NCBI GenBank assembly: GCA_023554335.1
Contig: JAMJQR010000205.1
Span: 1 to 50,732, forward strand
DNA from: Candidatus Benthicola marisminoris
GTDB lineage: Bacteria > Gemmatimonadota > Gemmatimonadetes > Palauibacterales > Palauibacteraceae
Direction of reading: 5' to 3'
DNA length: 50,732 nucleotides
The position numbers were made by a program, and so were the translations under genes. This document shows positions 21,548 to 33,671 of the stretch, piece by piece (position 1 is the stretch's first letter; each line of letters starts with the position of its first letter). The notes under the pieces are model-generated. The model did not search any database. It was not told the origin of the DNA and saw nothing but the letters and a program-made list of their open reading frames with translations.

Positions 21548-22299
21548 AGCCCCTGCGCTCGGACCAGCTCGCGGCCTGGTCGCGTACGTTCGCGGTCCAG
21601 GGGTCGTGGAACTACCGGACGATGGTGGGGACGGGCATCGCCTACGCGATGCTACCTCTCCTGCGCCGTATCTACGCAGGCGATCCCGTTCAGCTCCGCA
21701 AGGCCGTGGAACGGAACATGGGACCGTTCAACGGCCACCCGTACTTGTGCGCGATGGCCGTGTCCGCTCTCGGTCGTCTTGAGATGGACGAAGTAGAACC
21801 GGCTACCATGGAGAAGTTCCGTACGGCCCTCCGGGGCCCACTTGGAACGGTGGGAGATCGGGCGGTCTGGGGCCAGTGGAGACCGATTTGCATCCACGTG
21901 GCGGTCCTCGCGTACTTTCTGGGACTCGGCCCGGTCTGGAGCGCCCTTCTATTCCTGGGGCTCTACAACGTGGGCCATCTCGGAGTGCGCACGTGGGCGT
22001 ACGTCGTGGGCTGGGAAGCCGGCCTGGGGGTCGGAAAGTTGCTAAAGCGCTCGTGGCTCGAAACGTGGTCCGGGCGACTGTGGCCGTTCAACATTGCGCT
22101 TCTCGGTGCGGTCGCGATGCTGCTGGCCCGGTCGCTGGTCGAAGGCGCGGGAGTATCCCTCAACGGTACGGCTCTGGTGGGAATGGGTGTAATCGCGGGC
22201 CTGATCGCCTTCCGCTTTCCCCGACAGGGCGGGCGGGTCGCGGGGCTGCTCCTGGCGGCGTCGCCCGTGCTGTGGCTGCTGGGGGCCCTGCTTGGTTGA
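21544..22299 (+). CDS. PTS system mannose-family EIID component
   Basis: SWNYRTMVGTGIAYAMLPLLRRIYAG, FNGHPYLCAMAVSALGRLE; GTG start overlapping the IIC stop. Confidence 0.82.
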   Translation: MKPLRSDQLAAWSRTFAVQGSWNYRTMVGTGIAYAMLPLLRRIYAGDPVQLRKAVERNMGPFNGHPYLCAMAVSALGRLEMDEVEPATMEKFRTALRGPLGTVGDRAVWGQWRPICIHVAVLAYFLGLGPVWSALLFLGLYNVGHLGVRTWAYVVGWEAGLGVGKLLKRSWLETWSGRLWPFNIALLGAVAMLLARSLVEGAGVSLNGTALVGMGVIAGLIAFRFPRQGGRVAGLLLAASPVLWLLGALLG

Positions 22300-22338
22300 T
22301 CGAAGTGTGGCGCGACTCGAACCGGAGGAGGCGGACGA

Positions 22339-22635
22339 GTGACGCAGGCCGAGCGTACCGTGAAGATCGAGAATCGATACGGCCTGCATGCACGCCCTGC
22401 GGCGGAGTTCGTGAAGTTGTCGTCCCGCTTCTCGGCCAAGGTCACCGTGGAAAAAGACGGACTGGAAGTGAACGGCAAGAGCATCATGGGAGTGATGATG
22501 CTGGCTGCGGAATGCGGTTCGAGTCTCACGATCACCGCGGTCGGGGAGGACGCGACCGACGCGGTCAACGCTCTGGCGAGCCTGGTTGAGAAGAGGTTCG
22601 GAGAATCCGAGACGGATTACGAGGTCGAGCACTGA
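22339..22635 (+). CDS. ptsH: phosphocarrier protein HPr
   Basis: NRYGLHARPAAEFV (His15) and GKSIMGVMMLAA (Ser46). Confidence 0.95.
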   Translation: MTQAERTVKIENRYGLHARPAAEFVKLSSRFSAKVTVEKDGLEVNGKSIMGVMMLAAECGSSLTITAVGEDATDAVNALASLVEKRFGESETDYEVEH

Positions 22636-22637
22636 AC

Positions 22638-24410
22638 ATGTCGCGAATTCTGGAGGGAATGGGAGCGTCAGCGGGTCGTGCACTCGGACCCGTGCGTCGG
22701 ATCGACTGGGACATTCCGCTGGTGCCGCATCGCACGATTCGGCCGGAGGAAGTTGACGGCGAGGTCGAGCGATTCGGGGAGGCACGCGCCCGGGCGCTCG
22801 AGTTCGTATCTCGGCTCCAGGAGGAAACGAGTCGCCGTATCGGTTCCTTCGAAGGCAAGGTGTTCGAGTCCCAGGCCATGATGATCGAGGATCCCGAGCT
22901 CATCGAGGGAACTCTCAGCTACGTCCGGGACAACTTCGTCTGTGCCGAGCGAGCTTTCGACTGGCAGGTCCTGGAAATGCGGATTCGGATCCAGGAATCG
23001 GCGCATGCCATGCTGGTGGACCGGCTCGCCGACCTTCACGACGTGCGGGTCCGGGTGCTCAGCCATCTGCTGGGACGGAGCGATCCGTCAGACCTGGTCA
23101 CCGAAGCCGAGGAACCTTCGATCCTGGTTGGCAGCGAGTTGCCTCCGAGCATAGCGGCTCGCCTGGATCCGCAGCGGGTGCTCGGCGTGGTTCTCTCGGG
23201 CGGTTCCCGCGGAGCCCACGGCGTGATCCTGGCCAGAGCCCTCGGGATTCCGGTGGTGGTGGCAGCCGGAGCGGCGATTCAGGCTATCGAAGAGTCGGAC
23301 CGGCTTCTGGTCGACGGCCGAACGGGAGAGATCCGTGTCAATCCCAGCTCCCAGGAGGTCGAGGGGTACCACCGCGCGGTGGCTCAGGCGTCGCACCGCA
23401 GGGAGCGCCTGCAGAGCCTCGCGGGTCGGCCCACGGAGACCAGCGACGGTGTGCATACGGTAGTGCAGGCCAACCTGGATTTGCCCCACGAGGCGGCGGA
23501 CGCAGTGCGCCTGGGGGCAGACGGGGTAGGCCTCTTCCGGTCAGAGTTCCTGGTGATCGGCCGGCGCGAGATTCCAGGGGAGGAAGATCAGCTCCAGGCA
23601 TACCGCGCCGTTCTCGAGGCCTTTCCGGAGCGCGAGGTCACCCTCCGTACGTTCGACATCGGGGGCGACAAGTTCCCGCTGTTTCTGTCGCTCCCGCCGG
23701 AGGACAATCCTTATCTCGGCTGGCGCGCGATCCGGATCTGTCTCGACATGCCTGAGCTATTCGACAACCAGCTCCGGGCGGCAGTGCGGGCCGTTGGTGA
23801 GAATGGCAACCTGCGCCTGCTGATCCCCTTCGTCTCCACGGTGGAGGAGATGCGGCGCACTCGGGAGTCGCTGGCCGCAGTGTACGGGTCGCTGGGACTG
23901 ACGGATTCTGGGATACGGATCCCCGTGGGAGTGATGGTCGAGACGCCGGCGGCCGTGGAGATCCTGGACCTCCTGGCTCCCTATGTGGACTTCGTGAGCC
24001 TGGGCACCAACGACCTCACGCAGTACGTGCTCGCGGCGGACCGGGGGAACGCGAAGCTCGGCAAGCTCTACGATCCGCTTCATCCGGCGCTGCTCCGCAT
24101 GTATAAGAGGGTGGTCAAGGAGAGTGCTCGTCATGAGCTGGACCTGAGCGTCTGCGGGGAATTGGCCGGCGATCCCGTTGGCGTAGCTGCGCTCCTCGGT
24201 CTCGGCTACCGGAAGTTCAGTGTTTCGATCGTCAGCCTGCCGGAGATCCGAGAGCTGATACGCAACGTCTCGGTCAAGGAGCTTCGCCGGGTAATGCGGA
24301 AGCTGGACAGAGCCGAGAGCGGAGACGAGGTCAGGCGGTCCGTTCATGCGCATCTATCGGATCGCGGAGTCCTCTCGGAGCCCGCGCCGGTCGGGTTGTC
24401 AAAGGATTAG
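22638..24410 (+). CDS. ptsI: phosphoenolpyruvate-protein phosphotransferase (enzyme I)
   Basis: [41 protein letters not shown]. Confidence 0.95.
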   Translation: MSRILEGMGASAGRALGPVRRIDWDIPLVPHRTIRPEEVDGEVERFGEARARALEFVSRLQEETSRRIGSFEGKVFESQAMMIEDPELIEGTLSYVRDNFVCAERAFDWQVLEMRIRIQESAHAMLVDRLADLHDVRVRVLSHLLGRSDPSDLVTEAEEPSILVGSELPPSIAARLDPQRVLGVVLSGGSRGAHGVILARALGIPVVVAAGAAIQAIEESDRLLVDGRTGEIRVNPSSQEVEGYHRAVAQASHRRERLQSLAGRPTETSDGVHTVVQANLDLPHEAADAVRLGADGVGLFRSEFLVIGRREIPGEEDQLQAYRAVLEAFPEREVTLRTFDIGGDKFPLFLSLPPEDNPYLGWRAIRICLDMPELFDNQLRAAVRAVGENGNLRLLIPFVSTVEEMRRTRESLAAVYGSLGLTDSGIRIPVGVMVETPAAVEILDLLAPYVDFVSLGTNDLTQYVLAADRGNAKLGKLYDPLHPALLRMYKRVVKESARHELDLSVCGELAGDPVGVAALLGLGYRKFSVSIVSLPEIRELIRNVSVKELRRVMRKLDRAESGDEVRRSVHAHLSDRGVLSEPAPVGLSKD

Positions 24411-24424
24411 CCTGCGGGTAGCTT
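24396..24424 (+). promoter_or_regulatory. predicted sigma70-type promoter for metK (TTGTCA-17-TAGCTT) in the ptsI 3' end
   Basis: TTGTCA 24396-24401, 17-nt spacer, TAGCTT 24419-24424, about 42 nt upstream of the metK GTG. Confidence 0.55.
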
Positions 24425-24465
24425 CCCGCCTCCTTGCGCTTGCCTCAAAGAGAGATCGGAGGATC

Positions 24466-27014
<2,549 letters not shown>

Positions 27015-27016
27015 GT

Positions 27017-27580
27017 ATGGACCAGGGGAGGATGGGTGACGTGATCGAGCTGGAAGTGGCGAGCCTGGGACTGGACAAGGCATCGAACACTCCGGTCGTG
27101 ATTCTGCGGGAGGTGGAGGGCGAGCGGGTCCTTCCGATCTGGATCGGTCCCGGAGAGGCCAGCGCCATCGCGATGGAACTGGCGGGAATCAAGTTCTCCC
27201 GACCTCTCACGCACGATTTGCTCAATACGGTGGTGCGAGGCCTGGGGAGCGAGCTGGTGAGAGTGCTGATCACCAAAGTGGTCGACAACACGTACTACGC
27301 TTCACTGATCTTCAGGCGAAACGGAGAGGTCATCGCGGTCGACTCGCGGCCCAGCGACAGCGTCGCCCTGGCGCTGCGCGCTGCCGCCCCGATCTTCGCG
27401 GAGGTCGAGCTGCTGGACCGGACCGCCGTCGACGTGCAGGATGCGACGCTGGAGCCCGGGTTCGCCGAGTCCGGCCCGGGGTTCGAGACCGCCGGCCAGA
27501 TGGAAGAGGCGCCGAAGGAGAAGCTGCGCGACTACCTGAAACGCCTCAATCCAGAGGACTTCGGTAGGTTCGAGCCGTGA
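27017..27580 (+). CDS. bifunctional nuclease family protein (DUF151)
   Basis: LPIWIGPGEASAIAMELAGIKFSRPLTHDLL, VDSRPSDSVALALRAAAPIF. Confidence 0.88.
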   Translation: MDQGRMGDVIELEVASLGLDKASNTPVVILREVEGERVLPIWIGPGEASAIAMELAGIKFSRPLTHDLLNTVVRGLGSELVRVLITKVVDNTYYASLIFRRNGEVIAVDSRPSDSVALALRAAAPIFAEVELLDRTAVDVQDATLEPGFAESGPGFETAGQMEEAPKEKLRDYLKRLNPEDFGRFEP

Positions 27581-28545
27581 CGCGCACGCCCGGATGGGGC
27601 CCCGTCGCCGGGCGGACCGCATTTCTGGCGCTCGTCCTGCTCCTGGCAGTGCCAACGGGGGTGAGGGCTCAGGAGCTGGACGGCGTCGTGATGCGCAGAG
27701 ACTCGACCGTCGTTCCCGGCGTTATGGTGGAGCTCCACCGGGTGACGGAAACCAGCGGTGCACTCCACGACTCGACTCGGGCTGATGACGACGGACGATT
27801 CTCTTTCAGCCTTACCGACGCTGAAGGGGGCGCGCTCTTCGTGGCGGGTGCGCGGCACGAGGGAGTTCTTTACTGGGGACCGCCAGTGCACGCGACGGTC
27901 CAGCCGGAGCTGGAGGACTACCCCGTATTCGTGTTCGATACGGCCGCCGTGGATTCCCCCGTCTCGGACCTTCGATTGGCGATCAGGCATGTAGTGTTAA
28001 CTCCGACCGCGAGCGCCATCCAGGTCGAGGAGATCATCGATATCGGAGGACAGCCCGATCGGACGCTCGTACCCGCCTCTGACAGCGCGATCGTTTGGAG
28101 CGGTGCGCTAGCCACCGGCGCGCGCGGCGTCGTGGTTGTTTCGGGCGGAGTGCCGGAGGAGGACGTCCTGGTCTTCGAGAAAGCCGTCGGTTTTCGGGGT
28201 GCGCTGCCTCCTACCGGAATTCGGCTGGCTGTGCAGTATTTCGTTCCCTCGCTCGACTACGAGTTCACGGCCGAGCAGCCCACGGACCGACTGGAGGTCC
28301 TTGCCATGCCGGGGCCCGGGACCGTGTTTCGGGTGAGCGGCCTGACCGAGGCGCCTACGGGCGGCACCATGCCGGTGCCGGTGCGGCGCTTCACCGCGTC
28401 CGACCTGCAGGCGGGCGATGTCGTGACGGTCGGGGTTTCCTTTGAAGAGCCGAGCCGAGGCCGGGCCTGGATCTGGCTCCTGGTGGCTCTGGCCCTCGGC
28501 ACAGCGGCAATCGTCTCGGTGCGACTCAACGCCCGGGCTGCCTGA
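27577..28545 (+). CDS. predicted exported membrane-anchored protein with carboxypeptidase-regulatory-like N-terminal domain
   Basis: Signal peptide (FLALVLLLAVPTGVRAQ), Ig-like VMVELHRVTETSGALHDSTRADDDGRFSF, C-terminal TM helix. Confidence 0.6.
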   Translation: MTRTPGWGPVAGRTAFLALVLLLAVPTGVRAQELDGVVMRRDSTVVPGVMVELHRVTETSGALHDSTRADDDGRFSFSLTDAEGGALFVAGARHEGVLYWGPPVHATVQPELEDYPVFVFDTAAVDSPVSDLRLAIRHVVLTPTASAIQVEEIIDIGGQPDRTLVPASDSAIVWSGALATGARGVVVVSGGVPEEDVLVFEKAVGFRGALPPTGIRLAVQYFVPSLDYEFTAEQPTDRLEVLAMPGPGTVFRVSGLTEAPTGGTMPVPVRRFTASDLQAGDVVTVGVSFEEPSRGRAWIWLLVALALGTAAIVSVRLNARAA

Positions 28546-28549
28546 GCTC

Positions 28550-28579
28550 TTGCCGGTCGCCGTCCGGGTCTTCTATCAT
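28550..28579 (+). promoter_or_regulatory. predicted promoter for the B12 uptake operon (TTGCCG-18-TATCAT)
   Basis: TTGCCG 28550-28555, TATCAT 28574-28579, directly upstream of the riboswitch. Confidence 0.5.
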
Positions 28580-28587
28580 GATCTCAG

Positions 28588-28757
28588 TTTGTCAGGGACG
28601 GGTGCACGGAAGTCGGTGTGAATCCGACGCGGCCCCGCCACTGTGAGAGGTAGTCGCCCGGGGTCGCGATTCCGGAGCTGACTCTGCCGCATTCCGGTCA
28701 CTGGACGCCGTTCCGGGAAGGCCGCGGCAGGACCTCGAGCCAGGAGACGTGGCCTGT
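28588..28757 (+). ncRNA. cobalamin (B12) riboswitch
   Basis: Conserved core GGAAGTCGGTGTGAATCCGACGCGGCCCCGCCACTGTGA, then CACTGG...CCGGGAAGG and GAGCCAGGAGAC. Followed by B12 transport genes. Confidence 0.93.
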
Positions 28758-28820
28758 CCTTGCCCAATGTCGCTCTTCGCGGGAAGGGTGTGGGCGAGCC
28801 ACGCGTGTGGTGACTCGGTC

Positions 28821-29756
28821 ATGCCCGGCCTTTCTCTGAAAGGACGGGTTTCGTTGTTCAGGAAGCTGGTGTGGTTGGGGGTTCTAGCGTTGCTGCCTTC
28901 CGGCCTCAGGGCGGCCCCCCAGGCGGCACAGGTCCGGCTCGTGGACGATGCGGGACGGGAGGTTGTGCTTCCGACGCGACCTACGCGGATCGTGTCTCTC
29001 GTTCCCGTCGCTACCGAGATCATCTTCGAGCTGGGTGAGGGGCGCCGGGTGGTCGGGCGCTCTCGCTTCGACGACTACCCTGCGGAGGTCGTAGCCGTAC
29101 CCGACGTCGGTGATGCCATCCGCCCCTCGGTTGAAGCCGTGCTGATGAGGGATCCGGACCTCGTCATTCTGGTGGGAGGCTCGGACAATGCGCAGGCTGC
29201 CCGTGATTTCGAGCAGGTTGGCGTGCCGTTCGTCGTCTTGCTCTTCAACACGCTCGACCAGCTGCAGGTCAACATGTACCGCCTCGGGTATCTGGTCGGC
29301 CGTGACGAAGAGGCCGCCGGGATGTGGCAGGGGGTGCTGCTGGACCTGGAAGCGGTCGCCGAGTCCGTCCGCGGCCGGCACCGGCCTTCCGTGTACTACG
29401 ACCTCGGGTATCCCCCGGCATTCACGGTCGGCGCCGGCAGCTACCTGGACTCACTGATCAGTCTGGCCGGTGGTCGGAACGTGTTTCACGAACTCGCTCC
29501 GCCGTCTCCGCGGGTCAGCCTGGAGGCGATACTAGCGCGCGATCCCGACGTACTTGTAGAGCCGACCATCGGGACCGATGGCGTGGAGGCCCTCGATCCG
29601 GGCTCCCGGCCGGGATGGGAGAACCTGAGAGCGGTGCGTGAGGGCTCCATCGCCACAGTTCCCTCCGATCTATTGCACCGCCTCGGTCCGAGAATCGGGG
29701 AAGCGGCTCGAGCCCTGGCGTTGGCTCTCCATCCGGAACTGCGGGGGCCGGAGTGA
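28821..29756 (+). CDS. btuF: cobalamin ABC transporter substrate-binding protein (BtuF-like)
   Basis: VVLPTRPTRIVSLVPVATEIIFELGEGRRVVGRSRFDDYP; signal peptide after ATG 28821; immediately after the riboswitch. Confidence 0.85.
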   Translation: MPGLSLKGRVSLFRKLVWLGVLALLPSGLRAAPQAAQVRLVDDAGREVVLPTRPTRIVSLVPVATEIIFELGEGRRVVGRSRFDDYPAEVVAVPDVGDAIRPSVEAVLMRDPDLVILVGGSDNAQAARDFEQVGVPFVVLLFNTLDQLQVNMYRLGYLVGRDEEAAGMWQGVLLDLEAVAESVRGRHRPSVYYDLGYPPAFTVGAGSYLDSLISLAGGRNVFHELAPPSPRVSLEAILARDPDVLVEPTIGTDGVEALDPGSRPGWENLRAVREGSIATVPSDLLHRLGPRIGEAARALALALHPELRGPE

Positions 29757-30733
29757 GGAGCGCGACCTGGATCGGTGCCCTGATGGCCCTCGCCGCCAGC
29801 CTGGCCGTGGGGATGCTCCTCGGCCCCGCTGACCTGGGCCTTGGGGAGTGGGCGGCTGCCCTGCGAGGTGAAGCCGCGCCCGCGACGACGATCGCGTGGA
29901 GGGTACGACTTCCGCGTGTAGTCACGGGAGCGCTGACAGGCGGAATGTTGGCTGTCTCGGGTGTGGTCTTCCAGGCACTGCTGCGGAATCCTCTCGCGGA
30001 GCCGTACCTCCTGGGGGTTTCGTCCGGGGCCGCCCTCGGGGCTGTCTGTGCCCTCGCCCTGGGCCTGTCCGGGTCGGCGTACTTCGTTCTTCCCCTGGCG
30101 GCCCTCGCCGGGGCCGTCGTCGCCATCTCCGTGGTCTTCGCGGTGGCTCAGGTCGATCGGCGGATGGACACCCGGGTGCTGTTGCTGGCCGGCGTGGTCG
30201 TGAGTGCGTTCCTAAGTGCCTGCGTTCTCCTTGTGCTCACCTTCGTCCGAGCTGAGACCCTCCGGTCGATCTTCTTCTGGACGATGGGAAGCCTGTCAGG
30301 GGCCTCATGGGGGATGATCCGCGCGATGGCGCTGTACGGTCTTCCTGCCGTCGTTCTCCTATACGGGTTGAGTCGGCATCTCGACGCCCTTGCATTGGGA
30401 GAGGAGACGGCCGCCCACCTCGGGACCGAGACCGAGACCGTCAAGCGGCTCGCCTTCCTCCTGGCGTCGCTTCTGGCCGCCGCGGCGGTCTCGGTCGCCG
30501 GCGTGATCGGCTTCATCGGCCTCGTCGTGCCGCATGCCGTTCGGCTGGTGGGAGTGCGCGACCATCGAGCTCTCACGCCGATCTCCTTCCTGGTAGGCGG
30601 CAGCGCCCTTGTCCTTGCCGATGCCGCAGCGCGTACGGCCGCTGCCCCAATGGAAATCCCGGTTGGCGTCGTCACTGCGTTCCTCGGGGTCCCGCTCTTC
30701 CTCGTTCTGCTTCGCCGGACGGTTCGACCATGA
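29753..30733 (+). CDS. btuC: cobalamin ABC transporter permease (FecCD/BtuC family)
   Basis: WRVRLPRVVTGALTGGMLAVSGVVFQALLRNPLAEPYLLGVSSGAALG; GLVVPHAVRLVGVRDHRALTP. Confidence 0.9.
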   Translation: MRSATWIGALMALAASLAVGMLLGPADLGLGEWAAALRGEAAPATTIAWRVRLPRVVTGALTGGMLAVSGVVFQALLRNPLAEPYLLGVSSGAALGAVCALALGLSGSAYFVLPLAALAGAVVAISVVFAVAQVDRRMDTRVLLLAGVVVSAFLSACVLLVLTFVRAETLRSIFFWTMGSLSGASWGMIRAMALYGLPAVVLLYGLSRHLDALALGEETAAHLGTETETVKRLAFLLASLLAAAAVSVAGVIGFIGLVVPHAVRLVGVRDHRALTPISFLVGGSALVLADAAARTAAAPMEIPVGVVTAFLGVPLFLVLLRRTVRP

Positions 30734-31527
30734 TGTGCCGGCTGCAGGCCGTCTCCTTCCGCTATCCCGGCGGTGAGAACGACGCTCTCAGCGAGGTGTC
30801 CCTGGAGGTGGACCGCGGGACTCACCTGGCGCTCGTCGGACCCAACGGAGCCGGGAAGAGCACTCTGCTGAGGATTATCACGGGTGTCCTCACAGCCCAG
30901 CGCTGGATCGTCACGGTGCAAGGCCGGGAGGTCAGCCGTTGGAGGCGAAGGGATCTCGCACGCACCGTTGCGGTGGTATCCCAGTCCGGTGAAGTGGATT
31001 CGGACATCCGGGTGCAGGACCTGGTGGGAATGGGCCGCAATCCACATGTGAAGGCCTGGGCTCCGCTGGCGGCGAGGGACCGGAGGATCGTCGAGGAGTG
31101 TCTGGAGGCCGTCGACCTGGCGGCGCTGGTCGATCGTCGAGCCGGCGAGCTGTCCGGAGGCGAGCTCCAGAGGGCTCGTCTGGCACGTGCGCTGGCGCAG
31201 GAGCCGGCTCTCCTGCTCCTGGACGAGCCGACGGCGCACCTGGACCTGGGGCACGAGACGCGCTTCATGGAACTGGTGCGTCAACTGACACAAAAGAAAT
31301 CGCTTACGGTAGTCGGTATTACACATCACTTGAACACCGCGTCACGATACGCGGACCACATGCTCCTGCTCTCGCACGGGAGTGTGGTGGCCAGCGGTCG
31401 CCCGGAGGCAGTTCTCCAACCCGACACTCTCGACCGGGCGTTTGGCTGGCCCGTTCACGTTGCGGACCTTGGGCCGCTCGGTCATCAAGTGATTCCGGCT
31501 CGGCGCGTCGGGGAGGGTCAGCCCTGA
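30730..31527 (+). CDS. btuD: cobalamin ABC transporter ATP-binding protein
   Basis: LVGPNGAGKSTLLRIITG, LSGGELQRARLARALAQEPALLLLDEPTAHLD; ATG overlapping the btuC stop. Confidence 0.9.
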   Translation: MMCRLQAVSFRYPGGENDALSEVSLEVDRGTHLALVGPNGAGKSTLLRIITGVLTAQRWIVTVQGREVSRWRRRDLARTVAVVSQSGEVDSDIRVQDLVGMGRNPHVKAWAPLAARDRRIVEECLEAVDLAALVDRRAGELSGGELQRARLARALAQEPALLLLDEPTAHLDLGHETRFMELVRQLTQKKSLTVVGITHHLNTASRYADHMLLLSHGSVVASGRPEAVLQPDTLDRAFGWPVHVADLGPLGHQVIPARRVGEGQP

Positions 31528-31532
31528 GAGTC

Positions 31533-33671
31533 ATGGAGAGCCTTCCGGCGGTTGGCTTCGGCCGTTGCGGCCACGCTGTAGGAGCGGCGGTCATGATGGC
31601 CGCTGCTGGCCAGCTTTGCGCCGGTCGACTCGCTGCGCAGGAGGCGGTCCTCACCCTCGAGGTGCGCTCTCAGGCTGGCACCTCGCTGTCTGACATTGTC
31701 GTGGTCGCGGAGCCGCTTTCCGCAGATGGGCATCCAACTGGCGAGGGGTGGCAGGTTAGCGCAGAGGAGTCGGTAGCCCGGTTGAGCCTCGATGCCGGGG
31801 GGCGCTACCAGATCCAGACGCGGGCGGCGGGCCACCTGGAGGATGTCCGCGAGTACCTGGCTGCGGGGCCCGATTCCGTGCGAATCGTTCTTCGGGTGAG
31901 CCCGTATGATCTTCCTGCAATCGAGGCGAGGGTCGACCGCCCGGTCGGTCGTCCGATCGACCGAATTCGGTTCCAGGACGCATCGCTTACGTACGCCAAC
32001 GTCGCGGAGTGGTTGGGCGACCTTCCCGGCTTGCAGGTTCGGGGACGCGGGCCGGGCGGACGGCAGGTCCTGTCGGTTCGGGGGAGTCGTCCCCAGGACG
32101 TGCTCGTGCTGCTCGATGGGGTGCCTCTAAACGATCCATTGACCGGGCGCGCCGACCTGTCTGCGCTCCCCACGTCTACGCTGGAGTCTGGCAGTCTCGT
32201 CAGGGGAGCTTCATCGGCGCGATTCGGATCCGGGGCTTCTGCCGGAGTACTCGTTCTCGACTCACGTCGTGCCCGTCGCGGAGAGGTGGCGGGAGGCCTC
32301 AGGATGGGCTCTTTCGGGGTCGTGGGCATGGATCTGCATGCCGGTGCCGGGGGTGGGGAGCGACAGCTGGCTCTGTCGCTCTCGGCGGCGCGGGCGGACA
32401 ACGATTTCCTGTTCACACCCTACGGGGGGACCGGACAGGGGCCTGAGACCCGGCGGAACGCGGACACGAAGAGCTTCCACGGGGCGATTCGCGGAGCGCT
32501 TGGAGCCGTGTACGGCAGCCTCCGGCACGATCGGTCGGAGCGGGGGGTGCCGGGGCGGGCTGGAACGACCCTGTTTGACCGAGCGAGGGCCCTGGACCGT
32601 GCCTGGGTCGGTTCCTTGGGAGTCGAAGGAGGGTTCGGCACCGTCTCGGCGTCCACGTCGACACGGCAGCTCGGTTACCGGTCGGGCGAATCGGATCCGA
32701 TGGCATGGAACAACGTCCGGGACCTTCGAGTGGCTGCCGAGACAGGGATTCCCGACATACCGTTGATGCTCACCGGACGGCTGACCGGAGAAATCGTCGA
32801 CGGCGACGAGATCGACGGTACGCCGAGTCGATTTCAGGCTGGCGCCGCGGCTGCGGGTTTCGTCGAGATAGGAACTGTCCGCCTTGATCCGGCTCTCGGA
32901 ATCGATGTTGCGGATGGACGTCTTATCGCGAGCCCCGAGCTGGGCGCGACCTTGCGGATCGGGAGGGCGTCCAAGGCGTGGGGACGCGTAGGGAAGGGCT
33001 TCCGTCTGCCGACGTTCGGAGACCTCTACTTCGCGTCGCAATACAGTCTCCGCCCGAATCCAGATCTGGAAGCGGAGCGAGTCACGCTGGACGCCGAGAT
33101 CGGCTATGGCGGTCAGGTCTCGTGGGGGAACCTGAGAATCACCGGCTCCGCGACCGGCTGGTTGAGGCACAGCCGGGATCCGATCATCTGGCTGTCCAGC
33201 TCGACGGCCGTTTGGAGTCCCCAGAACCTGGGAGAACTCAGGGCGTCGGGCGCGGAAGGGGATCTGACGGTAGAAGCTCGCCCCGGCGCACACGGGGGAT
33301 GGCGAGCGCAGCTCGCGGGCTCAATTCAAAAGAGCCGGGTGGGATTCGGTGCGAACCGGAACTCGCTTCCGTACGAACCTGCTGTTGCGGGTCGGCTTAG
33401 CCTTCAGGGCTGGGTCGGAACGGTGGGGGGACGTCTCGACGTGCGCTATACCGGCGCGCGCACCACGAGCATCGCCGCAACCCGTAAGCTGCCTGGATTC
33501 CTGACCCTCGACGTTTCCGCGCGTCACCAACTCGAGGCCGGTCGTCTCGGTCTCGGCCTGCTGATCCGAATGGAGAACGTCACCGACCAGCGCTACCAGC
33601 TGGTCGAGCTATTCCCCGAACCGGGTCGTCGTTTCTCCGTACGGCTCGAACTGAGGAGTGCGAGCACATGA
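31533..33671 (+). CDS. btuB: TonB-dependent outer-membrane receptor (BtuB-like by context)
   Basis: Plug domain LPGLQVRGRGPGGRQVLSVRGSRPQDVLVLLDGVPLNDPLTG; C-terminal LGLLIRMENVTDQRYQLVELFPEPGRRFSVRLELR. Confidence 0.85.
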   Translation: MESLPAVGFGRCGHAVGAAVMMAAAGQLCAGRLAAQEAVLTLEVRSQAGTSLSDIVVVAEPLSADGHPTGEGWQVSAEESVARLSLDAGGRYQIQTRAAGHLEDVREYLAAGPDSVRIVLRVSPYDLPAIEARVDRPVGRPIDRIRFQDASLTYANVAEWLGDLPGLQVRGRGPGGRQVLSVRGSRPQDVLVLLDGVPLNDPLTGRADLSALPTSTLESGSLVRGASSARFGSGASAGVLVLDSRRARRGEVAGGLRMGSFGVVGMDLHAGAGGGERQLALSLSAARADNDFLFTPYGGTGQGPETRRNADTKSFHGAIRGALGAVYGSLRHDRSERGVPGRAGTTLFDRARALDRAWVGSLGVEGGFGTVSASTSTRQLGYRSGESDPMAWNNVRDLRVAAETGIPDIPLMLTGRLTGEIVDGDEIDGTPSRFQAGAAAAGFVEIGTVRLDPALGIDVADGRLIASPELGATLRIGRASKAWGRVGKGFRLPTFGDLYFASQYSLRPNPDLEAERVTLDAEIGYGGQVSWGNLRITGSATGWLRHSRDPIIWLSSSTAVWSPQNLGELRASGAEGDLTVEARPGAHGGWRAQLAGSIQKSRVGFGANRNSLPYEPAVAGRLSLQGWVGTVGGRLDVRYTGARTTSIAATRKLPGFLTLDVSARHQLEAGRLGLGLLIRMENVTDQRYQLVELFPEPGRRFSVRLELRSAST

